From contig JBCCGE010000054.1 of the NCBI GenBank assembly GCA_039029455.1, positions 1 through 21,444 on the forward strand: a DNA stretch of 21,444 bases. Direction: 5' to 3'. The position numbers were made by a program, and so were the translations under genes. Below, piece after piece: positions 7,825 to 14,638 of the stretch (position 1 is the stretch's first letter; every line of letters begins with the position of its first letter). The notes below the pieces were generated by a model. The model made no database searches. It saw only the letters and a program-made list of their open reading frames with translations, and was not told where the DNA came from. The DNA is from JBCCGE01 sp039029455 (GTDB lineage Bacteria > Pseudomonadota > Gammaproteobacteria > Arenicellales > Poriferihabitantaceae).

Positions 7825-8241
7825 TCAGGATTGGTCACGATAAACGTGAATCTTGATTGTTCGGCTATGCGGAGCGTAGCGATGCTCCAAAAGAAACAGT
7901 CCCTGCGACGTTCCAAGTGCCAGTCGATCCCGCTCTATCGGAATCGACAGGCTGGTCTGGGTCAGCATTGATTTGATATGGGCCGGCATATCATCCGGTC
8001 CCTCTGCCGTATGGGTATAGTGAGGGTCATTTTCCGGGACCATGCGCTCCAACCAGTTCATCAAATCCCTCCGTGCACTCGGGTCTGCATTTTCCTGAAT
8101 GGTCAGACTCGCCGATGTGTGCTGCACCAGCACAGTACACAAACCGCTGGAAACTCCCGCTTCACCAATAAACTGATTTACTGCGTCAGTAAATTCGTAG
8201 ATGCCCTGAGAACGGGTCCTGATCGTTATTGTATGAATCAC
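7825..8241 (-). CDS. yjbQ: YjbQ/UPF0047 family protein
   Basis: A 138-residue protein of the UPF0047 family. The E. coli member has secondary thiamine-phosphate synthase activity, though its physiological role is unsettled. Family landmarks visible are VLVQHTSASLTIQENADPS (about 37-55), YTHTAEGPDDMPAHIKSML (about 74-92) and LALGTSQGLFLLEHR (about 107-121). The usual signature has GTWQ, so Ser replaces Trp here, which is unusual. A longer open frame continues upstream through xerD. The GTG at 8239-8241 matches the normal length, lies 7 bases after the xerD stop and has GGGGAT about nine bases upstream. Same-strand spacing suggests co-transcription with xerD and the glycosyltransferase gene. 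Confidence 0.9.
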   Translation of the reverse strand: MIHTITIRTRSQGIYEFTDAVNQFIGEAGVSSGLCTVLVQHTSASLTIQENADPSARRDLMNWLERMVPENDPHYTHTAEGPDDMPAHIKSMLTQTSLSIPIERDRLALGTSQGLFLLEHRYAPHSRTIKIHVYRDQS

Positions 8242-8248
8242 GTGCCGG

Positions 8249-9151
8249 CTATCCCCGTGGATGATGCGCAGTATGAAGGGCCTGCAATCGGGCCTTGGCA
8301 ACGTGCGTATAAATCTGTGTTGTCGAGAGATTAGAGTGTCCCAACAGCATTTGCACGCTTCTAAGGTCAGCACCGTTGTTGAGTAAATGTGTCGCGAAAG
8401 CGTGGCGCAACGTATGTGGTGACAACGAATCATCAATCTGCGCGATCGCGGCGTATCGCTTAATCATCTGCCAGAATGCCTGTCGAGACATTGCGGATCC
8501 GTTGCGTGACAGGAACAATGCATCACTTTGTCGCATGTTCAGGATTTGAGGACGCGCCTCCTGCAGGTAATTCTGAATCCAGTAGACTGCCTGTTGCCCC
8601 AGAGGTACAAGCCGCTCTTTTTTGCCTTTTCCGATAACACGACAAACGCCTGCCAGTAAATCGATCTGGTCGAGTCCAAGGCCGACCAGTTCGCTGACAC
8701 GCAACCCGGTGGCATAAAGTGTCTCCAGCATGGCACGATCTCTTAAACCGGCCGGTCTCGAAAGATCAGGCGCGTTGATCAGCAGTTCCACATCCTGCTC
8801 TGACAGCGATTTCGGCAGGGACTTGCCCATAGTCGGCGCGACCACCAGACTGCATGGATCATGCTCAATCCATTGATGCACCAGTGCGTAACGAAAAAAT
8901 CGTTTCAACGTGCTTAGCGACCGGTTCGCTGTTCGCGCGCTCAATGACTCGGCTCGGTGTATCGTGAATTGTCGAACGTCTTCCAGACTCGCAGCGAGAA
9001 TGTCTCTTTGCAACCAGCTGCTGAAGTATTTTAAATCAGTTCTATAAGCCTGCAGGGTGTTCTCGCTCAGACCGCTTTCCAGCCACACTCCATCAATGAA
9101 CGAATCAATATGACTCTGATTTTCTGAGGATACTTTAGTTGCTGGATTCAC
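8249..9151 (-). CDS. xerD: Tyrosine recombinase XerD
   Basis: Site-specific recombinase that works with XerC at the dif site to resolve chromosome dimers at cell division. From the GTG at 9151 it has 300 residues (E. coli 298). A SAM-like core-binding domain (about 10-95, including SGLSENTLQAYRTDL) precedes the catalytic domain. All six catalytic positions are visible: Arg151 in TGLRVSEL, Lys175 in IGKGKKER, His246 and Arg249 in SPHTLRH, His272 in LGHSNLST and the nucleophile Tyr281 in QIYTHV. The ending HHPRG is the XerD tail rather than that of XerC or a phage integrase. The frame stays open upstream to 9271, but that part overlaps the preceding gene. The GTG start overlaps its 3' end by 17 bases. 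A downstream position relative to rplS is found in other gammaproteobacteria. Confidence 0.95.
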   Translation of the reverse strand: MNPATKVSSENQSHIDSFIDGVWLESGLSENTLQAYRTDLKYFSSWLQRDILAASLEDVRQFTIHRAESLSARTANRSLSTLKRFFRYALVHQWIEHDPCSLVVAPTMGKSLPKSLSEQDVELLINAPDLSRPAGLRDRAMLETLYATGLRVSELVGLGLDQIDLLAGVCRVIGKGKKERLVPLGQQAVYWIQNYLQEARPQILNMRQSDALFLSRNGSAMSRQAFWQMIKRYAAIAQIDDSLSPHTLRHAFATHLLNNGADLRSVQMLLGHSNLSTTQIYTHVAKARLQALHTAHHPRG

Positions 9152-10973
9152 TATCAAGCGTGTTTGCTTCTGATTCTCGCAGCCACAGTTGCTGAAGTTT
9201 TTGTTGAAGTGCAATCTTCCTATTGTCTTCCTGTGCCCGTCTGAGTAAATCTTCAAAAAGGGTTTTGGCATCGTCTATCATACCAGCCTCCAGCAAGGCA
9301 TCAGCTGCATTAAAGCGGGCCGATTCACCCCATTGATCAAATCCATCATTTTCAAGCATTGCCGAAAACAGAAAATAGTCCGCAGCCCGCAGATATTGAT
9401 CGGTACCGATCAACGATTCGGCGATCCAATAAGACAATTCCCGTCGGTGGCGCTTGCCCGGTGATTTAGAATCGATTTCAATCAGAAGGGGCAGCGCAAT
9501 CTCATGTTGCCCTACTGTCTGCAAATCAAATACAGGCTGCAACACCTGATCGGTCTGATCAGGTTCCAGTGCATCGAAGGATGTTATCCACTCCATCAGC
9601 GATTCGGCGCCGGCTTCATACCGACCTGCAATAATTGAAAGCCGTGCGGAGTGAAGCAACCACTCCCGGCGGTCCATGCCTGGTGGCAGTTGCAGCAGAC
9701 TCTCATTAGCATCCGCAGCAAGCTGAATCAAACCCTGTTCCAGTGCGTAATTCGATAACCGCAGACCGGTGGAACCACTGACTCGCAAAGGCCCCAGCGG
9801 GGACTGCTCACCGAACAACCGTTCAATGATTCCGGGTCGTTCGATGTCGAGCAATATATTGATCAAAGAATCTCGGGAGAGCTGGGATATAGCACTTCGG
9901 CTGGACTGAGAGGCGATATACGCAAATAGGGATCGCCGGGTAATCGTCGCACTGGACTTGACCGAGTTCGCGTGAGTCAGCCACGACAACTCTTCCCCTA
10001 CCAGCATACCAAAGCGATTTCCCTGATCAATTGCGACAGCAGTATAAGCCTCCATAAGATCAGTCACCGCAAATTCAGGCAGGATATACTTGAAACGATA
10101 GCTTCGAACCTCCGGCAGCTGGATATACTCTTCCAGCACCTCAACAACCGGATACAGCTTGCCCGCTTTGCGATATGCCTCGATCAGTACCGCAAGTATC
10201 GCTGCAGGGAAACCGTTTTCGGAGGCCGAGTTTCGAATTTCAAGTGCGCGATCGATGGCCGCTTCAGGCTTGATTGAGCCATTTTTAAGCCGCGCAAAAA
10301 GCTGGAGGATTCGGGATTCAGGTTCAGTCAGCGGTGCCAGTGTATTGACTGCTTCATCAGCGTTTCCGGACTGCAGCTGAACGCGCGCGCTCAGAACAAG
10401 CCAGTCGGGATCCTGTGAACGATAGTCCTGCTGAAACTGCCGCATCGCGATTCTGGCGTCCTGTTCCAGACCTTCCACCAGGTAACTCTCAACAACGCGC
10501 TTACGGATTTCCTGCTTGAACACCTCATCCAGTTCTGTGGACAGCAGATATTCTCGTGACAGGATTCGTGTGTCTTTGGCGCGTTCCAATGCGAGCAGCG
10601 CATCCAGAGAATGCAGCAGAGCCTCTTTGCGAATCGATTGTGGAAAGTCCCGGGGTACGGCCGCAGCACTGTCGTAGAGTTCCTGCCATTTGCCGCGAAC
10701 AGAGTACAGTTTCCAGAGCTGCCTCTGCCATCGTCTCCACAGTTTTGACGGCTCCATTTCCGGTCCGCCCTCTTCCAGAAGTGTTTCTGCGAGATCAAGC
10801 ACATTGGCGCGAACAAGCACCTGGATACGCTCCAGTTCCTGCTGGTGATTTTTAGTGACATTCGAATCCTGAGCACTCACCGCAGTCACAGCAGACACAA
10901 CGAGTGATCCGATAAGGCACAAAAAACGGGCCCGTAGAGGACCCGTCTTAACCGTGAACTGCTCAACCTTCAT
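9135..10973 (-). CDS. Exported helical-repeat (TPR-like) protein of unknown function
   Basis: A 612-residue protein that I cannot name. The N-terminus has basic residues and a hydrophobic stretch ending VSAVTAVSAQ, a good signal peptidase I site (about residues 34-35). The protein is therefore probably periplasmic, with no later membrane segment seen. The rest is almost entirely alpha-helical and rich in Leu, Ala, Glu and Arg with TPR-like pairs. The clearest are near residues 185-215 (DPDWLVLSARVQLQSGNADEAVNTLAPL) and 535-585 (FNAADALLEAGMIDDAKTLFEDLL). Such solenoids usually act as scaffolds. The ATG at 10971-10973 has AAGAG six bases upstream. It sits between rplS (79-base gap with a hairpin) and xerD (17-base overlap), so it is probably expressed with the ribosomal operon, at least in part. 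Confidence 0.8.
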   Translation of the reverse strand: MKVEQFTVKTGPLRARFLCLIGSLVVSAVTAVSAQDSNVTKNHQQELERIQVLVRANVLDLAETLLEEGGPEMEPSKLWRRWQRQLWKLYSVRGKWQELYDSAAAVPRDFPQSIRKEALLHSLDALLALERAKDTRILSREYLLSTELDEVFKQEIRKRVVESYLVEGLEQDARIAMRQFQQDYRSQDPDWLVLSARVQLQSGNADEAVNTLAPLTEPESRILQLFARLKNGSIKPEAAIDRALEIRNSASENGFPAAILAVLIEAYRKAGKLYPVVEVLEEYIQLPEVRSYRFKYILPEFAVTDLMEAYTAVAIDQGNRFGMLVGEELSWLTHANSVKSSATITRRSLFAYIASQSSRSAISQLSRDSLINILLDIERPGIIERLFGEQSPLGPLRVSGSTGLRLSNYALEQGLIQLAADANESLLQLPPGMDRREWLLHSARLSIIAGRYEAGAESLMEWITSFDALEPDQTDQVLQPVFDLQTVGQHEIALPLLIEIDSKSPGKRHRRELSYWIAESLIGTDQYLRAADYFLFSAMLENDGFDQWGESARFNAADALLEAGMIDDAKTLFEDLLRRAQEDNRKIALQQKLQQLWLRESEANTLDSESSN

Positions 10974-11024
10974 CGCTGGCTCTTAATATTTACGATCCAT
11001 AAAAACATCGCTTTAATGGAACGT

Positions 11025-11049
11025 TCCCCAACAGACCGTCACTTGGGGA
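11025..11049 (-). repeat. Stem-loop just after the rplS stop
   Basis: Perfect seven-base inverted repeat, TCCCCAA (11025-11031) and TTGGGGA (11043-11049), with an 11-base loop, beginning three bases after the rplS stop on the minus strand. The following bases (ACGTTCC) are not a T-run, so it is not a standard intrinsic terminator. It could be an attenuator or a 3'-end-stabilising element. Confidence 0.5.
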
Positions 11050-11052
11050 TAA

Positions 11053-11406
11053 CTATTGACGTCTGATTTTTTCTTTGATTCGCGCGGATTTGCCTGAGCG
11101 CTCGCGAAGGTAATACAACTTGGCCCGGCGAACATCGCCACGACGCATCACCTGTATTTCCGCAATCAGAGGACTGTGAGTCTGAAACACGCGCTCAACT
11201 CCCTCTCCACCGGTCACCTTACGCACTGTAAACGCCGAATTTAAGCCGCGATTTTTCTTCGCCAGAACAACGCCCTCGTATGCCTGGAGCCTCTCGCGAT
11301 TTCCCTCTTTAACCCGAACCTGGACTCTTACGGTATCACCCGGGCCAAACTCCGGAATGTCACTTTTCATCTGTTCCGCTTCGAGTTGTTGAATAATGTT
11401 ACTCAT
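11053..11406 (-). CDS. rplS: 50S ribosomal protein L19
   Basis: A 117-residue ribosomal protein (E. coli 115) that lies at the 30S-50S interface of the large subunit. The sequence is unmistakable: IPEFGPGDTVRVQVRVKEG near residues 17-35, RLQAYEGVVLAKKNRG (about 39-54), VFQTHSPLIAEIQVMRRGDV (about 73-92) and the basic ending RAKLYYLRERSGKSARIKEK. The ATG at 11404-11406 has GGAG seven bases upstream. It follows trmD by 34 bases and is the last gene of the classical rpsP-rimM-trmD-rplS operon. The good ribosome-binding site fits its need for higher expression than the two enzyme genes before it. Confidence 0.98.
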   Translation of the reverse strand: MSNIIQQLEAEQMKSDIPEFGPGDTVRVQVRVKEGNRERLQAYEGVVLAKKNRGLNSAFTVRKVTGGEGVERVFQTHSPLIAEIQVMRRGDVRRAKLYYLRERSGKSARIKEKIRRQ

Positions 11407-11440
11407 CGTATTGCTCCAAATCTATATCATGCAAAATGTA

Positions 11441-12169
11441 TCAGTTCTTCGGCGACGAATCCTCGTCGTCGAGCAAATCAGGCCGCCGCTGTCGCGTCCT
11501 CAGACGTGACTGCATTTCGCGCCACTCGGCAATTGACCGATGATTACCACCGGTCAGCACCTCAGGTACACGCATACCCTCAAACACTGCAGGGCGCGTG
11601 TAATGTGGACAGTCCAGCAAGCCGTTGGAAAAGCTGTCCTGCTGCGCCGACTCTTCGTTTCCGAGTACGCCGGGACGCAGTCTTATCATACCTTCTATCA
11701 ACATCATGGCGGCGTATTCGCCGCCGGCCAACACAAAATCACCTACCGAAATTTCTGCGTCAACCCGACTCTCAATCACACGCTCATCGACACCTTCGTA
11801 TCGACCGCATAACAGCACAAGGCTATCCAGCTCAGAAAGCGATTGCATCACTTTCTGCGTCAACCTCTCACCTTGAGGTGAAAGATAGTAAACCGGTGTA
11901 TCGCTGTCAGCGACCACGCTGTCGATACACCGACTCAGTGGACCAGGCATCATCACCATACCAGGGCCCCCACCGTACGGACGGTCATCAACCGTCCTGT
12001 GAGCATCTGTCGCGAATGTGCGCGGCGACGTCAGCTTCAAATCAAGCAGGCCTTTTTTGATGGCCTGATGGCAAATTCCATAACCGCTTACCGCGGCAAA
12101 CATTCCAGGAAACAGCGTGATCACATTTACCGTCTGCGGTGTAAACCCGGCAGCGTCAGAACCACTCAT
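11441..12169 (-). CDS. trmD: tRNA (guanine-N1)-methyltransferase TrmD
   Basis: SAM-dependent SPOUT enzyme that makes m1G37 next to the anticodon and so prevents frameshifting. From the ATG at 12169 it has 242 residues (E. coli 255). Visible landmarks are VNVITLFPGMF near the start, HRTVDDRPYGGGPGMVMM (about 57-74), YLSPQGERL, the trefoil-knot SAM site LLCGRYEGVDERVIE (about 120-134) with VGDFVLAGGE, and the catalytic region DSFSNGLLDCPHYTRP (about 177-192). The protein ends RRPDLLDDEDSSPKN, so the C-terminal helical tail present in E. coli TrmD is missing. A TTG at 12190 would add seven residues. I prefer the ATG because GGA lies just upstream and the extension is not conserved. It follows rimM by 37 bases. 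Confidence 0.96.
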   Translation of the reverse strand: MSGSDAAGFTPQTVNVITLFPGMFAAVSGYGICHQAIKKGLLDLKLTSPRTFATDAHRTVDDRPYGGGPGMVMMPGPLSRCIDSVVADSDTPVYYLSPQGERLTQKVMQSLSELDSLVLLCGRYEGVDERVIESRVDAEISVGDFVLAGGEYAAMMLIEGMIRLRPGVLGNEESAQQDSFSNGLLDCPHYTRPAVFEGMRVPEVLTGGNHRSIAEWREMQSRLRTRQRRPDLLDDEDSSPKN

Positions 12170-12206
12170 TGTTTCCAATTGACCTGTCAAGGCGCACTCG
12201 CGATGA

Positions 12207-12800
12207 CTACTCCCATTCCAGCGGCCAATCGACCAGAATGGATTTCTGTTCCAGATTCACGTCCAATACTACTGAATCAGTCCACGGCAGCAACCGGGAA
12301 ACAGGCTTTTCACCTGTTGCAGAATCGGTATTGCAATACCCGATCTGTAAAACATCGTTTGCACCCGTTTCCAAAATATCCTCAACAACCCCCAGATCAC
12401 TGCCATCGACATTGCGAACCTGAAGCCCGATAAGTTCCGACCAGTAGAACTCACCCTGAGGCAGCTCCGGTAGCTGATTCCGGTCGACCGCGATTGTTCG
12501 ACCCACCATTGCGGACAAATCGACGTCAGCACCGTGCCACTCGATTTTGGCAACCAGCGAACGTCCCGATTGCTCGCCGCCCACAACTTCTACCCTACGG
12601 CCAACATCGCGTAAGTTCTTTACACCGTGACACACGTTGTCGGTGAGTCGTTTGAATTCACCTGCCTCGCCAACAAACCAGTGGTCGTAGTTAAAGATTT
12701 CGAGCACCGGTCGGGTATAGGAGACAACCTTTAGTCCCCCTGACCTGCCGAACTCGCCGACGACTTTGCCCACTATCACCGGATTTTCCAGGCGGGTCAT
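12207..12800 (-). CDS. rimM: Ribosome maturation factor RimM
   Basis: A 197-residue 16S rRNA-processing factor (E. coli 182) that binds ribosomal protein S19 and helps 30S head assembly. The N-terminal RimM barrel shows VIVGKVVGEFGRSGGLKVVSYT (about 8-29, read in two parts: GKVVGEFG and GGLKVVSYT). The C-terminal PRC-barrel domain shows GEFYWSELIGLQV (about 116-128) and LGVVEDILETGANDVLQI (about 136-153), followed by LLPW near 169. The ATG at 12798-12800 has no Shine-Dalgarno at normal spacing, and a small hairpin occupies that position (12802-12815). Weak translation is therefore expected relative to rpsP, in line with low RimM levels in other bacteria. Confidence 0.95.
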   Translation of the reverse strand: MTRLENPVIVGKVVGEFGRSGGLKVVSYTRPVLEIFNYDHWFVGEAGEFKRLTDNVCHGVKNLRDVGRRVEVVGGEQSGRSLVAKIEWHGADVDLSAMVGRTIAVDRNQLPELPQGEFYWSELIGLQVRNVDGSDLGVVEDILETGANDVLQIGYCNTDSATGEKPVSRLLPWTDSVVLDVNLEQKSILVDWPLEWE

Positions 12801-12801
12801 C

Positions 12802-12815
12802 GACTATTTGCAGTC
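12802..12815 (-). promoter_or_regulatory. Small hairpin over the rimM translation start region
   Basis: GACT (12802-12805) and AGTC (12812-12815) can pair around a six-base loop directly before the rimM ATG on the minus strand. The only GGA nearby overlaps the distal arm of this hairpin. A role in limiting rimM translation is inferred. Confidence 0.35.
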
Positions 12816-12816
12816 C

Positions 12817-12851
12817 ATTGGCGATTCGGGAATCTGCCCGAATCAGCCAAT
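12817..12851 (-). repeat. Strong intercistronic stem-loop between rpsP and rimM
   Basis: The arms ATTGGC + GATTCGGG (12817-12830) and CCCGAATC + A + GCCAAT (12837-12851) pair over 14 base pairs with one bulge and a six-base loop. It begins four bases after the rpsP stop on the minus strand. No T-run follows (GGACTGC), so it is not a standard terminator. It could protect the rpsP 3' end or act as a processing site, separating high rpsP expression from low rimM-trmD expression. Confidence 0.7.
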
Positions 12852-12855
12852 CAAA

Positions 12856-13107
12856 TCACGCCGCCGCTTTTTTGGCTTCTTTAACCAACTGAACAACGCG
12901 TTCCGTAGGTCGTGCACCATTGTTTAACCAGTGATCCACTCTCTCAATATCGAGTCTGAGGCGCTCTTCCTTACCCGATGCCATCGGGTTAAAGAAACCA
13001 ATACGCTCAATAAATCGACCGCGAGCGGATCGTCTCTGGTCAGCGACCAGCACCGAATAGAATGGTCGCTTTTTTGAGCCACCTCTTGATAGTCGGATTG
13101 TTACCAT
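12856..13107 (-). CDS. rpsP: 30S ribosomal protein S16
   Basis: An 83-residue ribosomal protein (E. coli 82) needed for assembly of the 30S body. The full family pattern is present: MVTIRLSRGGSKKRPFYSVL at the N-terminus, then ADQRRSARGRFIERIGFFNP (about 23-42) and DHWLNNGARPTERVVQLVKE (about 58-77). It is the first gene of the minus-strand rpsP-rimM-trmD-rplS operon and is divergent from xseA, with a 199-base intergenic region between them. The Shine-Dalgarno is weak by sequence, and the ATG at 13105-13107 is fixed by the conserved N-terminus. Confidence 0.98.
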   Translation of the reverse strand: MVTIRLSRGGSKKRPFYSVLVADQRRSARGRFIERIGFFNPMASGKEERLRLDIERVDHWLNNGARPTERVVQLVKEAKKAAA

Positions 13108-13152
13108 ATCGACAGAATACCCGTATGCGGGCGCTAATTTCGAAGGCGCGCG

Positions 13153-13187
13153 AGTTTATCATAAACATTGTTGAATTTTGGAAGCTT
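13153..13187 (-). promoter_or_regulatory. Candidate rpsP operon promoter
   Basis: On the minus strand a TATGAT (-10 like, 13158-13163) is followed by AAACT and a G+C-rich CGCGCGCC stretch. A G+C-rich discriminator after the -10 element is common in stringently controlled ribosomal promoters. No good -35 box is visible at 16-18 bases, so the call is weak. It would leave a leader of about 45 bases before rpsP. Confidence 0.28.
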
Positions 13188-13250
13188 TTTCATCGCAAAA
13201 CCTGTGCTAAATCAAGTATTTTCATCGCTGCAACACCCTCGTCCGCAATC

Positions 13251-13280
13251 TTCAGGTGTTCGATTGGAGTGCGTTAAACT
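13251..13280 (+). promoter_or_regulatory. Candidate xseA promoter
   Basis: TTCAGG (13251-13256) and TAAACT (13275-13280) are separated by 18 bases, about 26 bases before the xseA ATG. Each box matches the sigma-70 consensus at only about half its positions. Confidence 0.27.
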
Positions 13281-13306
13281 AGGCTCCCGCCCGAACTGAG
13301 TTATCC

Positions 13307-14638
13307 ATGCCCACGCCTCATGCCAGTGAAGCCGTATTAACCGTCAGTGAACTGACCGGTCAGCTGCGCCAACTGCTTGAACTGAGCTTTAGAAATATCT
13401 GGATTGAAGGCGAAATTTCCAGTCTGGCTAAGCCGGCATCAGGCCATCTCTATTTTTCACTAAAAGAAGACAAGTCCATTATTCGTTGCGCTTTCTTCAG
13501 AAATCGACAGCAGCGTGGTCAGTGGACGCCGACCGAGGGCGCGCAGGTGCTGGTCAGAGGACAGGTATCCGTCTATGAAGCAAGGGGCGACATGCAGCTC
13601 ATCGTCAGCTATATAGAACCCTCAGGCGAAGGCGCATTGCGACGCGCCTTCGAATTGCTGAAGAAAAAACTTCATGCGGAGGGCTTGTTCGATCCGGAAG
13701 CCAAGTCAGACATCCCGGAGTATGTCAGCGTCATCGGAGTCATCACATCGCCGACAGGCGCAGTGATCAAAGACGTGTACAACACTGTTCGCCGCAGAAT
13801 GCCATCGAGCCGAATCATCCTGTATCCCGTGAGAGTGCAGGGCCAAGAGTCTGTCGCCGAAATATCCAGGATGATTGAGGTTGCCAATGATCGAAACGAA
13901 TGCGATGTGCTCATCTTGTGTCGTGGAGGGGGATCACTCGAGGATCTTCAGTCTTTCAATGACGAGCAGGTGGCCCGAGCCGTGCACGTATCTGCAATCC
14001 CGATCATCTCCGCAGTTGGTCATGAGACTGACACAACGATCTGTGATCTGGTCGCAGACCTTAGAGCCGCGACGCCAACTGCGGCCGCCGAGATATCGAC
14101 AATGGACCAGCAGGCACTGCGCTATGAATTTCTGTCAACAAGGGACCGATTGCTGAATTTGATCGAAAGAAAGATCAATGACCTGCGCCAGCACACAGAT
14201 TTTTTATGCTCCAGATTGTTGCGTCCGGAATCAAGAATCGCATTCAACCGGGAAAAAAATACCTGGCTGCAACGGCAAATGATTAACCATGTTCGATACC
14301 GGCTCAGAACTGCGATCTCTCAACTTGAAAATCGCAGACAACACCTCCGGGTCTATGCGCCTGCAAACAAACTCGCTGATTTGCGCTCTCGAAAACAGGA
14401 ACTGCAAACAACACTGGTACAGACTGCCGCGGTTCAATTAAGTGACCAACGGAATAAGCTCAGCGTCATCAATGCGTCTCTGACCGCACTCAGTCCACAT
14501 AACACTCTGGCCCGCGGATTCTCAATCCTGCAGAAAGCGGATCAACGCATCGTGACTCATCCTGAAAACCTCGCCAACGGAGAGTCGCTTCGAGCAATCA
14601 TGGCCGGGGGTACCGTTTCTCTGACCGTTGAAAAGTAA
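13307..14638 (+). CDS. xseA: Exodeoxyribonuclease VII large subunit
   Basis: Catalytic subunit of exonuclease VII, which degrades single-stranded DNA from both ends together with several copies of XseB. It has 443 residues (E. coli 456). An N-terminal OB-fold domain contains VSELTGQLRQLLE, IEGEISSLAKPASGHLYFSL (about 34-53) and VLVRGQVSVYEARGDMQL (about 82-99). The nuclease core contains VIGVITSPTGAVIKDV (about 143-158), ILCRGGGSLEDLQSFNDE (about 205-222) and AVGHETDTTICDLVADLRA (about 238-256) with TPTAAAE. A long coiled-coil region follows, and the TLARGFSIL motif is near 403. The ATG follows CTGAG by six bases. It is divergent from rpsP and overlaps the next gene by 11 bases. No xseB is in the window. 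Confidence 0.96.
   Translation: MPTPHASEAVLTVSELTGQLRQLLELSFRNIWIEGEISSLAKPASGHLYFSLKEDKSIIRCAFFRNRQQRGQWTPTEGAQVLVRGQVSVYEARGDMQLIVSYIEPSGEGALRRAFELLKKKLHAEGLFDPEAKSDIPEYVSVIGVITSPTGAVIKDVYNTVRRRMPSSRIILYPVRVQGQESVAEISRMIEVANDRNECDVLILCRGGGSLEDLQSFNDEQVARAVHVSAIPIISAVGHETDTTICDLVADLRAATPTAAAEISTMDQQALRYEFLSTRDRLLNLIERKINDLRQHTDFLCSRLLRPESRIAFNREKNTWLQRQMINHVRYRLRTAISQLENRRQHLRVYAPANKLADLRSRKQELQTTLVQTAAVQLSDQRNKLSVINASLTALSPHNTLARGFSILQKADQRIVTHPENLANGESLRAIMAGGTVSLTVEK

Noticed and set aside
8242..8436. Upstream extension of the YjbQ frame
   Set aside because: It overlaps xerD antiparallel-free in another frame and has no family similarity. The GTG at 8241 has a ribosome-binding site and gives the usual length.
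9152..9271. Upstream extension of the XerD frame
   Set aside because: It lies within the 3' end of the TPR gene in another frame, and XerD homology begins only after the GTG at 9151.
11386..12060. Long plus-strand open frame (224 codons) opposite trmD and rplS start
   Set aside because: It is antisense to two certain genes and has no recognisable domain or start signal.
12179..12190. TTGACCTGTCAA palindrome between rimM and trmD
   Set aside because: A five-base stem with a two-base loop is too tight to form a stable hairpin, and nothing else marks it.
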